Below are positions 34,201 through 45,917 of a stretch of 64,000 nucleotides of DNA, piece by piece (position 1 is the first letter of the stretch; each line of letters starts with the position of its first letter). Made by a program: the position numbers and the translations under genes. Source of the stretch: Ottelia alismoides (taxonomy: Eukaryota; Streptophyta; Magnoliopsida; Alismatales; Hydrocharitaceae); NCBI GenBank assembly GCA_037367405.1, contig JAZKJV010002330.1, positions 1 to 64,000 of the forward strand, in the 5' to 3' direction. Below the pieces are notes generated by a model. It was not told the origin of the DNA. It ran no database searches and saw nothing but the letters and a program-made list of their open reading frames with translations.

Positions 34201-36414
34201 ATATTAAACTAACATAAAGAAAAAATGATAAATTTTGTAAGAATACAAGGATAAAAATGTAAAAAAACTTACAAAGTTAATTGTTAATAAAAAAATTGGA
34301 AGCACATGTACTTCTGAAATATAGCTAACAGTGCCCAAAATATTCGTTGTTAACATATATTTCAGACTTTTTACACTTCGAGATTCTATAGTTATAGTAA
34401 TATCTCTGCACTCGTGCCCCTGTATTATTAAAAAATTTACAGTATTGTCCTTCAGTTAACAGTTAAGGTAAAATAGGGACATGATAGTAATTACAAAAAG
34501 ACATAACTGTAAATATTGTAAGAACATCAGGACGTAACTGTAATTACAGAATTTCGGAGCGGCAAACTTGTAAAAAAACCTTTGGCTTTCTGTTATTTTT
34601 CGTGAAAACAACTTCTACAACTCGGAATTACACGAGAATCGACCTTACCATTTGGTTTGATCAGCAACCGAGATGTGAATGGCACCGGCACTCCAATCCA
34701 AATCTCTCCACTGCTCCACCACGCCGTCGTAATGGAAAAGCATGACGGTGAAGTTGCTCCGTATGAACTTTATTTTAGTTCCCAATTAATATATCATGCC
34801 GTAACAAAATATCAAATAATTAGTTAGAACATTAAAAAAGATCGAATTCTATTTATTTATTTATATTATAAATATATTAGTCACATTCAGGATGAGTTAC
34901 CTTGGTGTATGTTATTTGCTGATGATATTGTGTTGATTGACGAGACTAGAGATGGAGTAAATGAGAAACTTGAGGTTTGGAGACATGCATTGGAGACTAA
35001 ATGTTTTCGTATAAGTAGGGCTAAGACGGAATATATGGAATGCACCTTTGATGGAAGCAATGGTGAAGGAATCGTGGTGAAGATTGGTGACGATAACATT
35101 CAGAAGAGAGATTCTTTTAGATATCTGGGATCTATTTTGCAACATGATGGGAAAATGGATGGAGATGTTACTAATAGAATAAATGCAGGCTGGCTAAGGT
35201 GGAGAGGAGCCTCCGTTGTTCTCTGTGATAAGAAAATCCATTTAAAAATCACAGGAAAGTTTTACAAAGCAGCCGTGAGACTTTCTATGCTTTATGGTTC
35301 TGAATGTTGGCCTGTGAATCATAGACATGTGCAGAGAATGGCTGTAGCAGAAATGAAAATGCTAAGATGGATGTGTGGACATACACGTAAAGATCGGATT
35401 CGGAATGATGCAATCAGAAAGAAAGTTGGTGTAGCTCTAATCGAGGATAAGATGCGAGAAAACCGCTTAAGATGGTTTGGTCATTTGCAAAGAAGGTCAA
35501 CTAATGCATCAGTTAGGAGATGCGAGTGTTGGGATGTTGAGCCGGCTAAGAGAGGGCGAGGACATCCCAAGAAGTGTTGGAAAGAGACTATATGAAGGGA
35601 TCTTAATTTTTTGGATATAAGTCCGAGATTGACCCAAGATAGATCTGAATGAAGGCGAAGAATCCATGTAGCCGACCCTACTTAATTGTGGGAAAAGGCT
35701 TTGTTGTTGTTTGTTGTTGTTGTATTATAAATATGTTATTAAATTAACGAGCATACCTTCCTCACTATCTTATCAACCATTTCCTTTTGTTTGAACCCCA
35801 CAGGCATTGCCAACAGGTTCTTAGAAACTGCTGCTGCATCCTATACATTAATGTCAGAATATAATCCAAATCCACGTATAATAGCGATGCGATAACAATC
35901 AAGAATATAATTAGCAATGTATGTATACCTTTCTGTCTAAATCATCCAAATAATGGTGCAATTTCAGATCGGATGAAGGGCTAATTATGCCTCTGGGTAA
36001 TGTTTCTGCTCCCCGAGGCTTCTTCAGTGTCTGGAGAGTTACATGTTTGATAAACAGAAAGATTAAGAGATAATTAACCAATGATGCAAAACCATTCGTC
36101 CATATCAGATTAACAGACTAACCTGACAATTATCCTGCTGGCGTTTGGCCCTCAGCATAATCTGTAGAAAGCAAATTCAGATCAAATCAAACAAAATTTC
36201 GCAATCCTCGCGGACCGTCCGATGGCGAGCTTTCACGATCACCGTCCAACACGATCGTCGGAGATCGAAAATAGAACTGAAGGAAGAGATCGAGTACCTC
36301 TTTGCGATCATTTGTGACGACGGATGCGATCTCGACGAACAAGACGACGCAGAGCACAGTTGTGATGAGAGGAATGCAATGGCAGAAGGTCTGCTTTATC
36401 GGCATCTCTTTCAT
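31212..36414 (-). CDS. DUF707 family protein, 13 exons, 391 aa
   Basis: Exons (minus): 36414-36298, 36161-36123, 36030-35929, 35840-35757, 34767-34649, 33486-33385, 33242-33126, 32897-32832, 32737-32671, 32512-32459, 31791-31702, 31572-31498, 31355-31212. All introns are GT-AG and phases match throughout, giving 391 codons, near the family's usual length. Exon 1 encodes a membrane anchor (PLITTVLCVVLFVEIASVV), so a type II Golgi/secretory protein is likely. Family blocks follow: LPRGIISPSSDL (exon 3), NLLAMPVGFKQKEMVDKIV (4), FTVMLFHYDGVVEQW (5), WWFAKRFLHPDIV and FLWDEDLELDHF (6), ISQPALDPSESEVHHRIT (7), GTRCDENSTSPPCTG (8), WVEMMAPVFSRAAW (9), AWGLDYNLGYCAQ (10), NVGVVDAEYIVH (11). Arabidopsis members are called lysine ketoglutarate reductase trans-splicing related, but the function is unproven; WDED resembles a glycosyltransferase DxD, an inference. 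The least certain splice sites are the exon 5 acceptor, exon 8 donor and exon 12. Intron 4 holds an RTE LINE. Confidence 0.92.
32055..32436. mobile_element. Foldback MITE in intron 10 of the DUF707 gene
   Basis: The left end GATCCTCTACTGTAGAGGGG and the reverse complement of the right end GATCCTCTGCTGTAGAGGGG differ at one base, and similarity continues through most of both arms (AGATAAAATAGCAAATA and TATTTGCTATTTTATCT face each other). It is about 380 bp and non-coding. The GATCCTCTGC end is shared with the Mutator-type element at 42217-42438. No clear target duplication was found here. Confidence 0.7.
32914..32969. repeat. 28-bp tandem duplication in intron 7
   Basis: Two adjoining copies of a unit containing GTAAGGGCAATGTATCGAGC, one mismatch. 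It lies just upstream (in gene direction) of the exon 8 acceptor. The same intron also has an 80-bp hairpin (about 32997-33076) with arms around TAAAGCGA/TCGCTTTA. Confidence 0.85.
33540..34590. other. AT-rich MITE-like remains in intron 5
   Basis: Two stretches, about 33550-34020 and 34365-34580, have loosely inverted ends (TTTTTACACATGTATCC facing GGTATAAGTGTAAATATCC; CTTTTTACACTTC facing AACTTGTAAAAAAAC). They contain ATGCCCC-type motifs also seen at 30960-31060. They look like decayed MITEs; boundaries and class are not set. Confidence 0.35.
34876..35722 (+). mobile_element. 5'-truncated RTE LINE (copy 2) in DUF707 intron 4
   Basis: It is flanked by a perfect 12-bp target duplication, TATTATAAATAT (34864-34875 and 35723-35734). 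It ends with the terminal block CCGACCCTACTTAATTGTGG and a (TTG)n/(TTGTTGT) tail, as RTE elements do. Only the last 847 bp were inserted. It runs opposite to the host gene and stays 100 bp or more from both neighbouring splice sites. Confidence 0.93.
34885..35595 (+). pseudogene. RTE reverse transcriptase C-terminal part
   Basis: One uninterrupted frame, about 236 codons from the truncation point to the TGA. It begins with QDELPWCMLFADDIVLIDE, including the catalytic FADD, then GFRYLGS-like FRYLGSILQHDGKMDGDV, and the conserved plant RTE tail with LRWMCGHTRKDRIRNDAI, ENRLRWFGHLQRR and RGRGHPKKCW. The endonuclease and most of the RT are absent, so it cannot be functional, but the absence of stops points to a recent insertion compared with copy 1. 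Confidence 0.85.
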
Positions 36415-36651
36415 TAGGGAAGCCTGTGTGTATTTTATTAAATCCCCAATAATAAAAAGGATTTTTTAATAAGGTTTAGAACATGTAACTCGTTTGTATA
36501 AATTTCCGAGATATTAATTAAAAATACTCGTAGTGCTAAGCAAGTAAATCATGATAGAACACGACTCCCTTAGTTCTTCGCTGGGAAAGAAAAGGGCATA
36601 CAAATTAGGGATTTTATATAGATGCTCCTACAAGGATTTGATATTGCAATA

Positions 36652-36695
36652 TAGCCCCTGTAGTCTGAGTAGTTAGCCCCTGTAGTCTGAGTAGT
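36652..36695. repeat. Perfect 22-bp tandem duplication
   Basis: Two exact copies of a unit starting TAGCCCCTGTAGTCTGAGTA. A second, looser repeat (ATATTTGACTTCGTTACA, twice) follows at about 36705-36758. Upstream of the DUF707 gene. Confidence 0.9.
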
Positions 36696-36773
36696 TACAC
36701 GTGTAGATATTTGACTTCGTTACATATATATGCATATAAATATTTGACTTCGTTACACACACATATATATATA

Positions 36774-36803
36774 CTAGTGCATACCCCCGTGCAAAGCACG
36801 GGG
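36774..36803 (-). mobile_element. Helitron 3' terminus
   Basis: On the minus strand a GC-rich hairpin (CCCCGTGC-TTT-GCACGGGG, 36785-36803) is followed after 7 bases by CTAG and a host T, in an AT-rich target. Hairpin plus CTRR inserted between A and T is the Helitron 3' signature. The element should extend toward higher coordinates; its 5' TC end was not found. Confidence 0.6.
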
Positions 36804-38150
36804 AAAATTTGTTCAACTATAACATCTACAGTAATTATATTATCATTTATCATAAAATCATATAATTAGATTTTTTATGTGAACAAATTTTTTAAAGAAA
36901 TAAGAATCTTTAGATCACTTGATATTAGCATGGTATCATTAAATTTTCAAGTCGATCCAAGACCCAAACTCCTCCATCAATTTTATCATTTTTTTAACAA
37001 TCTAAATAAAGTTGAAATTTACCCTTTCTAAACTTTTGGTATATGCCAACACATGTATGTCACGATCCGATTGCAATGATAACAGCTCGAGCTATAGATT
37101 GAGGACCTCGCTTGTGTAGACCGATCTAGGCATATCCATGGATCTCCAATAAGATATTATCCAAATTGCGAACCAAATTTCATTTAATCATGGATGGGAC
37201 ATCGAATCCCACAAAGAGGCAGGGAGGGATTCGAGAAGGAGAGGCCTCCCAGGTCACGTTCGTACAATGTGCCAACGGAGACTCTGAAAGCATACGAAGA
37301 TTTGCTACCAATTTATCTTCATTTTGAGAGCCTAAATTAAAACCTTAATTTGATTAGGTGATTAGATCAATGTAAACTATACTAAACAATAGTTGCATTC
37401 ATTTCTTTGGCCTGTAATAATACCCTCAAAATCCTCCTAAATTTCCAAAGTGTGGATTTCAACATATATTCTGGGGAAAAGCTCAAAATCTAATAATTTA
37501 GCCATTCACTGCTGAATTATATGCGGTAATTATACGCAACAATGTTCGTGTAACACAGTGTTATTTAGTCCAAGATGTGGTTGTTTGTAGGTAGATCACA
37601 TTCTACTCTATTAAGAAAACTGAGAAAAATGATTGGAATCTTTATAGTTGGAGAACCAAATAAAAACATACTTCCTTAGATTAAAAAAACGATGCAATAG
37701 TTGGTAAGTATTTGGGACTTGAAACTATAGATGCAGTAGGTGGATGTTCACATGTTCATTCCAAATGGTATGACCTTTTTGAGGTTCAAGTGGTCATTAA
37801 TGATCGAATCAAATCGTAGCTACTCAACAGGAGGTGAATGTCAGCATGTTCATCGCAGATGGTATACCCTTTTTGGGGTTCAATTGATCATTACACCCGA
37901 ATAAAATTTGTAGGTCCTCAATGAAGACTGTCTTGATCCCAAGAGGGCCTTCTCTGTGTTTCGTAGTATTAGAATCACTTCTAAGAGAGCAAGTGCCTCA
38001 GGCAATATATAGAGAATTTAGACTACCATTCTATGTAGTCTTATTGATGCATTTCAGGCAATATATATAGAGAATTTAGACTACCATTCCATGTAGTCTT
38101 ATTGATGCTTTCTTACCGGGGAGATTGAAGAGGAGTAGAAGGAGTCCATT
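36804..38150. other. Possible Helitron body or intergenic DNA with tandem repeats
   Basis: No gene recognised. There are two degenerate tandem duplications: a unit of about 90 bp at 37737-37823 and 37828-37920 (both with CATGTTCAT...ATGGTAT), and a near-exact 55-bp unit at 37999-38053 and 38055-38111 (AGAATTTAGACTACCATTC). Confidence 0.45.
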
Positions 38151-38159
38151 CACCAATGA

Positions 38160-39470
38160 TGGCTTTATCCATCAAACAATTTAAAGAATCTGTGGAGGAG
38201 GTGGTGGCGATGTGATCGCGTCATCGGCGCTAGTAAGAGAGGCGGATCGAGACCAGGAGCAAAAGTGGACTGTACATGAGAAAATTTGTTGCTGGTCGGT
38301 GACTCGACGTACTCGACGTGCGTTAGGGGATCTCCAGGGTGTGGAAGTTGAGGGGAGTGGGTAAAGTCATATGGGAAAACAAATAGAACAAAAATGACCC
38401 ATTTGGTTGCGTAGTCCGCCCATGCTAAAGTTGACCACATCGACCTCGCCGAATACCGGTGCTGCTGCATCATCATCTGGTGGCAAGTAAAAAATCAATG
38501 TAGAAATTTGAGCATTCCCGTGAACATCCACTCTCGCTTGGAGAAACCCCAATTGTGTTCGTCCGCAGATCCGGGGCCCTAACTCCGTATGTTTTTGTGG
38601 CCATCGTCGACGACGTGATGGTGAGGAGGGGAGGATATGGTGATGTGGCCTTAGAGAAGGTGAACATGGTTGGTGGGGAGGTGGCAGAGGATGGAGTTGG
38701 AGAGGGGGGACCGCGGGGTTTGGATTTGGGGGTGGTAGCCCTAGACAGGAGTCATAGCTCGGTAAGAGGGGAGGATGTCACACATGAAGGACCCCTCATT
38801 GTCGTCGACGGCGATGATATTGAGGCCATGACAGGGGTACAGTCTTCAAGCATTGGTACATGCAACATATATATTATTATCACAGATACGTAGCATAAAA
38901 GCATGCAACATATATATTATTATCACAGATATGTAGCATAATTTCTGCACATAAACAAAAGATATAAACTACAATATAATATCACCTTATGGCTAGAGTA
39001 ATTGCACATATCAAACACGGGGAGGCACGTTGGAGAGTCGGCGGAGAAAGGCATAAACGTTGTCGATGGGTGTATGCGTCGAGCAAGAAGAGTACATAAA
39101 GTTGGATAACGCGAGCACAACGGAAGAATGCAAACAGTGGCATACCTCCTTCTGCGTGGTTGAACTCCGCCGACGGCACGGAGGCATGTGGGTGGAGAGG
39201 ATCCGGATGGTTGCCTGATGACGAGGAAGCGTCCATGACGGGAAGTGAGAAAGGAAGGCTGTGAGGGAAGGGAAGAGAAGAGAACATGCGATTGCAAATG
39301 CGGTACAAGGCCGAAAGGCCGATCGAGGATTAGAAGCGGCAGAAGGCACACGTCAGACCCTCGGGGATGCATGGAGGGATCAAGGCCAATGGACGAACAC
39401 GTGGGCAGACAATGGAATTGATATGAAATGGTCATGGGTAAAATTGGCAAAATGTGAAATTTGGAACTAA
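38160..39470. other. GC-rich gene-like stretch, unassigned
   Basis: Two GC-rich blocks (about 38170-38840 and 39010-39470) sit in AT-rich surroundings and are open in several frames on both strands. No domain was recognised. They could be captured gene fragments inside a Helitron or Pack-MULE, or a decayed gene. No product is proposed. Confidence 0.3.
38859..38940. repeat. 39-bp tandem duplication
   Basis: CATGCAACATATATATTATT and the rest of the unit up to GTAGCATA occur twice (38859-38897 and 38902-38940) with one difference and a 4-bp spacer. Confidence 0.9.
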
Positions 39471-39889
39471 TGCATGTCGGCGGAAGTGCTCCTGGTTATA
39501 TATATGTTAATGGATGTTAATGGATATGCATAAAATGTGTATGTTGCCGGAGAGCATACAATTTGGATACTTCCGTCCTTTTTAAAAAAAATACAATTGA
39601 AACCTATCAAGCCTATCCAAATTTGACGGTATTAGAATTGCTGAAATTGATTCCTTTTAGATGGACATGTTAAGAGTGTATATTTTTTTTATGAAATTTG
39701 AGTGACAACATGATGATAATTTGTTATCTAAATCGCCTCAGATTTTTTAAAATACTATGATTTTTTAAAAAATAAATATGAGTAGTCAAGTTGCATGCTC
39801 CTTGATAACATGTAAATTTCACCCTGTATATATGCCTTTTTTGTTGACATAGATATTTAAGAGATAAATGAGCTAAGTATGATTAAATT

Positions 39890-40289
39890 CACCACCCGAA
39901 AAGTCATCTATGGAAATGAATAGTTTGAATGTACTAACTTCTAATGTTAAATATATAACAATGAATATTTCTTGCAAAGTTAGTTTATATTTTAATTCTT
40001 CATATAATGAGGAATTATCTGTTGGCTTGTTCAATTAAATTTGTATTAATCATTGATAAATTTAACATCGATTAGAAGAAAAGGCCAGCGGTCGATCGTT
40101 GCTATATGATTAGTTGCTAGTAATATATTAATGCATACAATATTTTTACAAATTTAAAGAATCAAGTAACGGATAAAATTATTTTTTATGTATTTAATTA
40201 TGAAAGATATAATAATGAATATTAAGTTATTTATTATTATATTTAATAATCGGAGATATAGCAATGAATATTTAGCTATTCATTATTTT
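39890..40289. mobile_element. Diverged CACTA-type MITE, related to 53576-53982
   Basis: It begins CACCACCCGAAAAGTCATCT, aligning with CACTACAAGAAAATTGACAT at 53576, and the interiors match in order (GCAAAGTTAGTTT, ATCTGTTGGCTTGTT, TTAGAAGAAAA). The right end abuts the next CACTA MITE at 40290 and is lost or unclear. Confidence 0.55.
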
Positions 40290-40750
40290 CAGTACAACAA
40301 ACATTTATATAGTGATGGCTTTTTAAAAAACTATTATTATATCATATGTTGTTAAATAAGTAAATAAATAAATATAATAACGATATTGTTATTACAAATT
40401 ATTTTTTATGCTTGAAATTAAAGACAAATATCATGTTCGTTGTTATATCGTCAACGAAGGTGCATTTAACAACACCTATATGTTCCCATTTTTCAAAATT
40501 ATAACTAATTGTCGCTAGTTATTTGGTACAAAATTTAGTGTTGATTAGTTAAAACTTTCAAAAGTAGCAACAAATAGTGATGATATATGGATTTTCGCTA
40601 ATGAAATAACAACGAATGTGACGTTCATTGCTGATTTCAATGATAACAAATAGTTTCGCAATGAATAATATGATCATTTTGTATTTAACAGTGGATGATT
40701 TAATAATATATTCTAATAAAACGTCACTATAGATCTATTTTGTTGTAGTG
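40290..40750. mobile_element. CACTA-type foldback MITE
   Basis: The left end CAGTACAACAAACATTTATA and the reverse complement of the right end (CACTACAACAAAATAGATCT) pair, both followed by TATAGTGA. The interior is self-complementary in large part. Flanks are TTT and ATT, so the 3-bp duplication has decayed. 461 bp, non-coding. Confidence 0.7.
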
Positions 40751-41452
40751 ATTATACAAGTTGCACACACATAATCACACGTATATGGACATGTAATTCT
40801 ATGAAGTTCTACTCAAAGAAATGTTACCACACCAAAACTGAGCTATAGTAAGAATGATTTGAAGATTAGTTGCCATATCTTTCGACGATAAATTTAGAAG
40901 GAGTAATATTTATTGCTAAATTATGTTTAATTCTCAACATTCCAGCAATGAATCACATAAGAATGACTGTCAATTGAATCTATCAATAATTGATCCTCTA
41001 ACTATTGCTACACAATCAAATAATTAATACAAATTTTAATGAAAAAGATAACAGATCAATAATCATCATTATGCCAAATAGAAACAGCAAATATACAATT
41101 TTACATGAAATCCAAAAGGCAAAGTGAGCGATATTTGTCAATATATATATATATATTTAAATATACCATCGAATATTCAATTATTTGTTTCTATTTATCA
41201 ACTTGTTGTTATGTGTGTTTTATTTAACTATTATGCATGTGTGTATCTCTCTTTTTTATGCCATAAGCGTCTGTTTGTATATAAGATAATATACAATACA
41301 TGTAAATAAATTTCAAAATTTAACTTTGCATATGATGTTTTATACGATAACATTTATTTTATTAAAATATTATGTGCATGAGATCTTTGCCGTATGGAAA
41401 ACTTTCATGATTATTCAAACTTAGAAAAACCGGATAGTTTTTTTTAAATACT

Positions 41453-41890
41453 CACTACAACAAAATGAGCTATAGTGATGCTTTTCTCAAAATCCGTCAC
41501 TAAATTAGCCGTTATTAAATATATAATGGCGATATTATTCGTTGCGAAATGAGTTTTCGTACTCGAAATTAGCAACGGATATCATATTTGTCGTTATATC
41601 ATTAGCAACAGTCCACATAACGACGCTTATCCGTTGCTATTTTTGAAAATTTCAACTAATCCTTGCTATATTTTAGCGATGATTAATTAGAAGTTTGAAA
41701 AATAGCAACAGAGAAATGTCGCTATGTAGACCGCTGTTAATGATATAATGACGTATATGATATTCGTCGTTAATTTTGAGTACGAAAGATAATTTTGCAA
41801 TGAATAATATCGTCATTATATATTTAACAACTGCTAATTTAGTGACGGATTTTGAAACAACCATCACTATAGCTCAATTTTTTTGTAGTG
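41453..41890. mobile_element. CACTA-type foldback MITE, well preserved
   Basis: It starts CACTACAACAAAATGAGCTA and ends TGAGCT-like ...AGCTCAATTTTTTTGTAGTG, a terminal inverted repeat of about 28 bp. The 3-bp target duplication ACT is intact (41450-41452 and 41891-41893), as CACTA elements require. Inside, GTTGCTATTTTTGAAAATTTC faces a near complement, so the whole element can fold into one hairpin. 438 bp, non-coding. Confidence 0.88.
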
Positions 41891-42216
41891 ACTACATATA
41901 ACATCAACGATGCGACTATATATTTGCAACTTAATATAACAGTAACCATCAGTCACACACGCACACATTTGTTTTCTAAATAACATACAAGTGATCATAA
42001 TAATACTTATAAAAATTTATCCAACATTGAAAACAGAAACCCTAAAATTATTATTAAGGCAATGCAGGTGATCAACTTTAATCTAATGAAGATCTTCTTG
42101 CTATCAACATCTACTTGGCCTTAAATTCCATCCATTGGATTGTGATCCAATGACTTCCTACTTGGACGACCGTGCTGTGGACAACAGAGGATCCGCTCAA
42201 ACCTCACCATAGAACG

Positions 42217-42438
42217 TAGCACGGATCCTCTGCAGTACTGCAGAGGCCGGCTGTAAAGGTAGGGTACGGCGTGAACCGCTCGGTCAAACGGTAAGAACTG
42301 AAAAAAAACCTCTAATTTTCAAATGGTAAGAACTGAAAAAAAACTCTAATTTTGTGTGAAATGTTCGATTGTGATCGAACGATTCACGCTACACCCTCTT
42401 TTACAGCTGGCTCTGCAGTACTGCAGAGGAACCGATCC
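42217..42438. mobile_element. Mutator-type MITE, 222 bp
   Basis: A 10-bp target duplication CCATAGAACG flanks it (42207-42216 and 42439-42448). The ends are inverted over about 40 bp; both contain TCCTCTGCAGTACTGCAGAG, itself a near palindrome, then GCTGTAAA. A 9-11-bp duplication with long inverted ends points to Mutator-like elements. Confidence 0.8.
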
Positions 42439-42950
42439 CCATAGAACGATGTTGCTGGCGATTTTCGATACGAGAAACAAAACAAAAACGATGGATACTG
42501 GGAGAAAAGAGTTACCTAGTATGCGATGGTGACGTGTCCTGAACCTAGCAGCAGGAATCCGATGCCGTAAATGCAAGATTAGGTTAGAGACCACCCTTTC
42601 TTATGATCCTTTGCTCTTCCAACTCCTACTTATGTTGGGAAGGGGGGTGTTCTTAAGGTGTCATTAATATTAATTAGGGACAGCTGATCTCTTGGTCATT
42701 TCCTCGATTTATTATTGTTTTGGTTTTGTTTTGATTGCAATTCCAATACCCTGAAGGTTGTAGACAGTTGTTGCAAAATATTAGTTGGCTTTATAGTTAA
42801 TTACTTTCTAGTTCTAGTTTATTGTAAGGATCTCATTCCCAAAATATGCCCATTTATGTTACTTACGCATCGTTCAAACTTTCTCTATGTTTTATTATAT
42901 ATCAGATATCGAGTTTTGCATGATTATGGATGAAAATGGTCAAATACGGG

Positions 42951-43622
42951 GTAATATAGATATAATCATATATCCTTATTAATTTTAAATGCAAATGTGG
43001 ATGCATGTATTGTTGGATATAGTAAATATGTTACCATATCCTTCAAAATGAATACAAATATAAATAATTATGAATTTCACGGACGGATAATATTAGAAAT
43101 ACTTTATACATTAAATAATATAGAGATAAAAAATGTATTAAATATATCTATTTTGTAGCAAATATATCAACAATGATGAATGAATGCATAAATTTGGTTG
43201 CACAAAGTTATAAATAAATCCACAACAACTATTTATATATTAAAATAAATATACGGAAACACATACGAATATCTGCGAATATCAAATTGATATTTATATG
43301 TTTATCCATTTTAAAATATATAAGAATACAAATAGCAAAATCTATTTAAAATGAATGCTGACATCAGATTGGATATGAATATATCAATATTCATTTTCAT
43401 CCATATGCTTAACTAATGTCTATAATAATTTCACGAATACCAGTTAAAACAACAAATGGATCTATAGTGAATGGGATTTTAAACACGTAGCTCTGGTGAT
43501 GAAAAAAAGCCTTCCTCAAGCATCTCACTCGTGTCAGGACTATAAAGGATGCACATGGATGTATGCATGATGTCTAAGTCTATGGGGTTACTTCCTGAGT
43601 CTAGACTAAAACATGTACTAAG
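42951..43622. repeat. Duplicated block, copy 1
   Basis: About 0.67 kb that recurs at 45918-46606 in the same orientation with roughly 85-90% identity by eye. It opens GTAATATAGATATAA and includes GATTGGATATGAATATATC and, outside any obvious TE end, TGCATGATGTCTA and GAGTCTAGACTAAAAC. The left part has the ATATCCGAATA style of the hAT elements. Confidence 0.8.
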
Positions 43623-45624
43623 AAAAAATAACTCAGACAACTTGTTCGCTTGGGACATATTTGAACCCATTAACAACATCTCAAATTAGCAATTCCCATC
43701 ACTTATATAACTCACTCTTACATTTCGAGAGCTTTCCCTTATGATTGCACTTTGGGACGCTGTAATGTCCTTGTTACGATATGATTCATCACTTTTTCCT
43801 AATAAAGGTGGCAGTTGTATGAGCTAGATATCATTTTCATCCTAACACCTAATTAGTAGAGGTGACTGTACCTTTTTGACAACCCTTTCCACTACTACAG
43901 AGAACTCATTCATATACCATTTCTTGAATCTAGACCCAATTTATTATAAAAATATATTGACCATGATAATTTCATTTGAACCCAAATGGACCATTTGATT
44001 TGTTCAAACTTCTCGAATTAACTGTTTATTAGTAGACCCCTACTTATGTAATCATATATACTTAATATTTTCAAATATATCTGATACTAATGTGTTACAA
44101 GATATCTAGTCTAGATGAGGAAACTTGTCCTCATGAATCGATGGTGGATATGATCGAGGAGAAAATGGAACCCTCTTAAATATCCCGAAGATTCAAACCA
44201 AAGAATGGAATGGGGATAAGGAAACTTATCATACTATTTTCTCCTACAATTATTTTCTCTTATCCTTTTCATCTTATTTTCCTCTCGTTTATTTCCATCC
44301 CTCTTGCTAAATTTTACCTTGTCTTCTTCCCTTGTACTCTCATTCCATTTTCCAATTTTTAAATGCAATTGCATGGCAACACACAATATAGATGGTAGAA
44401 CTAGACAAGAAGAGAAATATGGTTGATAATATATATAAAGAATAAATAACAGTTAATTGGTAATAGAGATCATTATTATATTCAAAAGTTCACTGTATAA
44501 AATAGTACAATCTAAGGCCTAGTAGAAAACTACAAGCAATCAATTCTTCTAAAAAAATATTTATATACAACTACTTCCTTTTCTACTCCCATCATTGTTG
44601 AGTATTCCTCTCACCCTTATCGATACTAATATCAAAAGTAACATCATGCATTGCAAACAAAATATATCCAATAAGTACATATCACTAATAAGATGGGAAT
44701 GAATATGTCATTTGAAGATAGATATGTCTAACTAATTAAAAACCTAAAAATATAATGTTATCTAGCTCTTGCTTCGCTCAACAACATGGATCATTGCTAT
44801 ATTTTTATTCCATTATTTAGATAGATAAAACGATCAAAAAATATCATTTCAGCTTTTGTTGCATTTCATCTTTCGCTTATTTTCTCATCTAATAAAATAT
44901 GAAAAATATGGTAGATGCCTCTCATTTAGGTCACATCATATCCAAAAATCTCTAGGAGATATCGTGTGACGTGTCTACCTTTAAAAATCATAAAAACATT
45001 AAAAACCTTCTGAAAATTAGTAAAAATTCAAATAAAATCCAAGTACAAGTAAATGGTGTGCTAGATTTTATTTTAAAAATATTCTGAGGAAAAATATCAA
45101 CTGACTTTTAATCCCTAATTTTGAACCAAATTCTTATTTCGCAGTTTAGCCATGCGCCTTGTTTTTCTTTTTCAATATTTACTTTTTGTTTGATTGCATT
45201 TTTTCTTTTTATTTGCTTGAAAAATGCTAAAATATTTGTAAAAGATAAAAATCACAAAAATAATTTATTTATATGTTTATCACATTTTTATTTCATTTAT
45301 TTTTCTCGTAAAACTCTTTTTTTCATGTTCTTTTATATATTAATACATATTAAATATTTTATTTTATTTATTTTATAAATTAAAAATTAAAATTTTAAAA
45401 AATAAATAATAAAAAAGAATATAAAAATTTTAATCACGTTAAAAATGACAAAAGCACACAAACAAGCATGCCAATTAAATATAGGACCTAGTGTGTTTCC
45501 TCGACCTAGTGAATGAGCTGCCTCCTTATGTTCAATCCAGGGTATACTTATTTGGTTAATTTCAAATGTTTTTCTTAGATAATTTTGTTTTCTATTTGGT
45601 GTCACGACCCGCCCCGCTATGTGG
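43623..45624. other. No recognised feature
   Basis: AT-rich intergenic DNA. Open frames at 45121-45378 and 45387-45680 are low-complexity Phe/Ile-rich peptides and are not genes. Confidence 0.5.
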
Positions 45625-45915
45625 TATTTATTCAATCCGTATGCAGATTCCATGTTTATTGGATACATATTTGGATTCACTCTTTATTCGATTCATATTT
45701 GGATTGGCTCTTTATTTGATCCGTATCCGAGTCTGCTCCGTATTCAAATTCGATAAATATCTGATTCGAATTCGTATATGTATTTTTAAGGATATGGTTT
45801 CCTTAACGCATATCCGAATCATATTTATATCTGTATTTGTATTCGATAAAGATAAAGCGAATATGGATATGGAAATTAGCATATCTGATCCGTATCCATT
45901 CCGTTTTCATCCCTA
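45625..45915. mobile_element. Right half of a hAT element like 28907-29658
   Basis: It aligns with 29385-29658: TCCATGTTTATTGGATACAT, TATTTTTAAGGATATG, GAATATGGATATGGAAAT, and ends TTTTCATCCCTA, the expected right terminus. The left half is missing. Its end touches the second copy of the duplicated block. Confidence 0.75.
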
Positions 45916-45917
45916 GT

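Noticed and set aside
36187..36414. 75-codon frame taken as a complete protein
   Set aside because: Only its first 39 codons are exon 1 of the DUF707 gene; the rest runs into intron 1.
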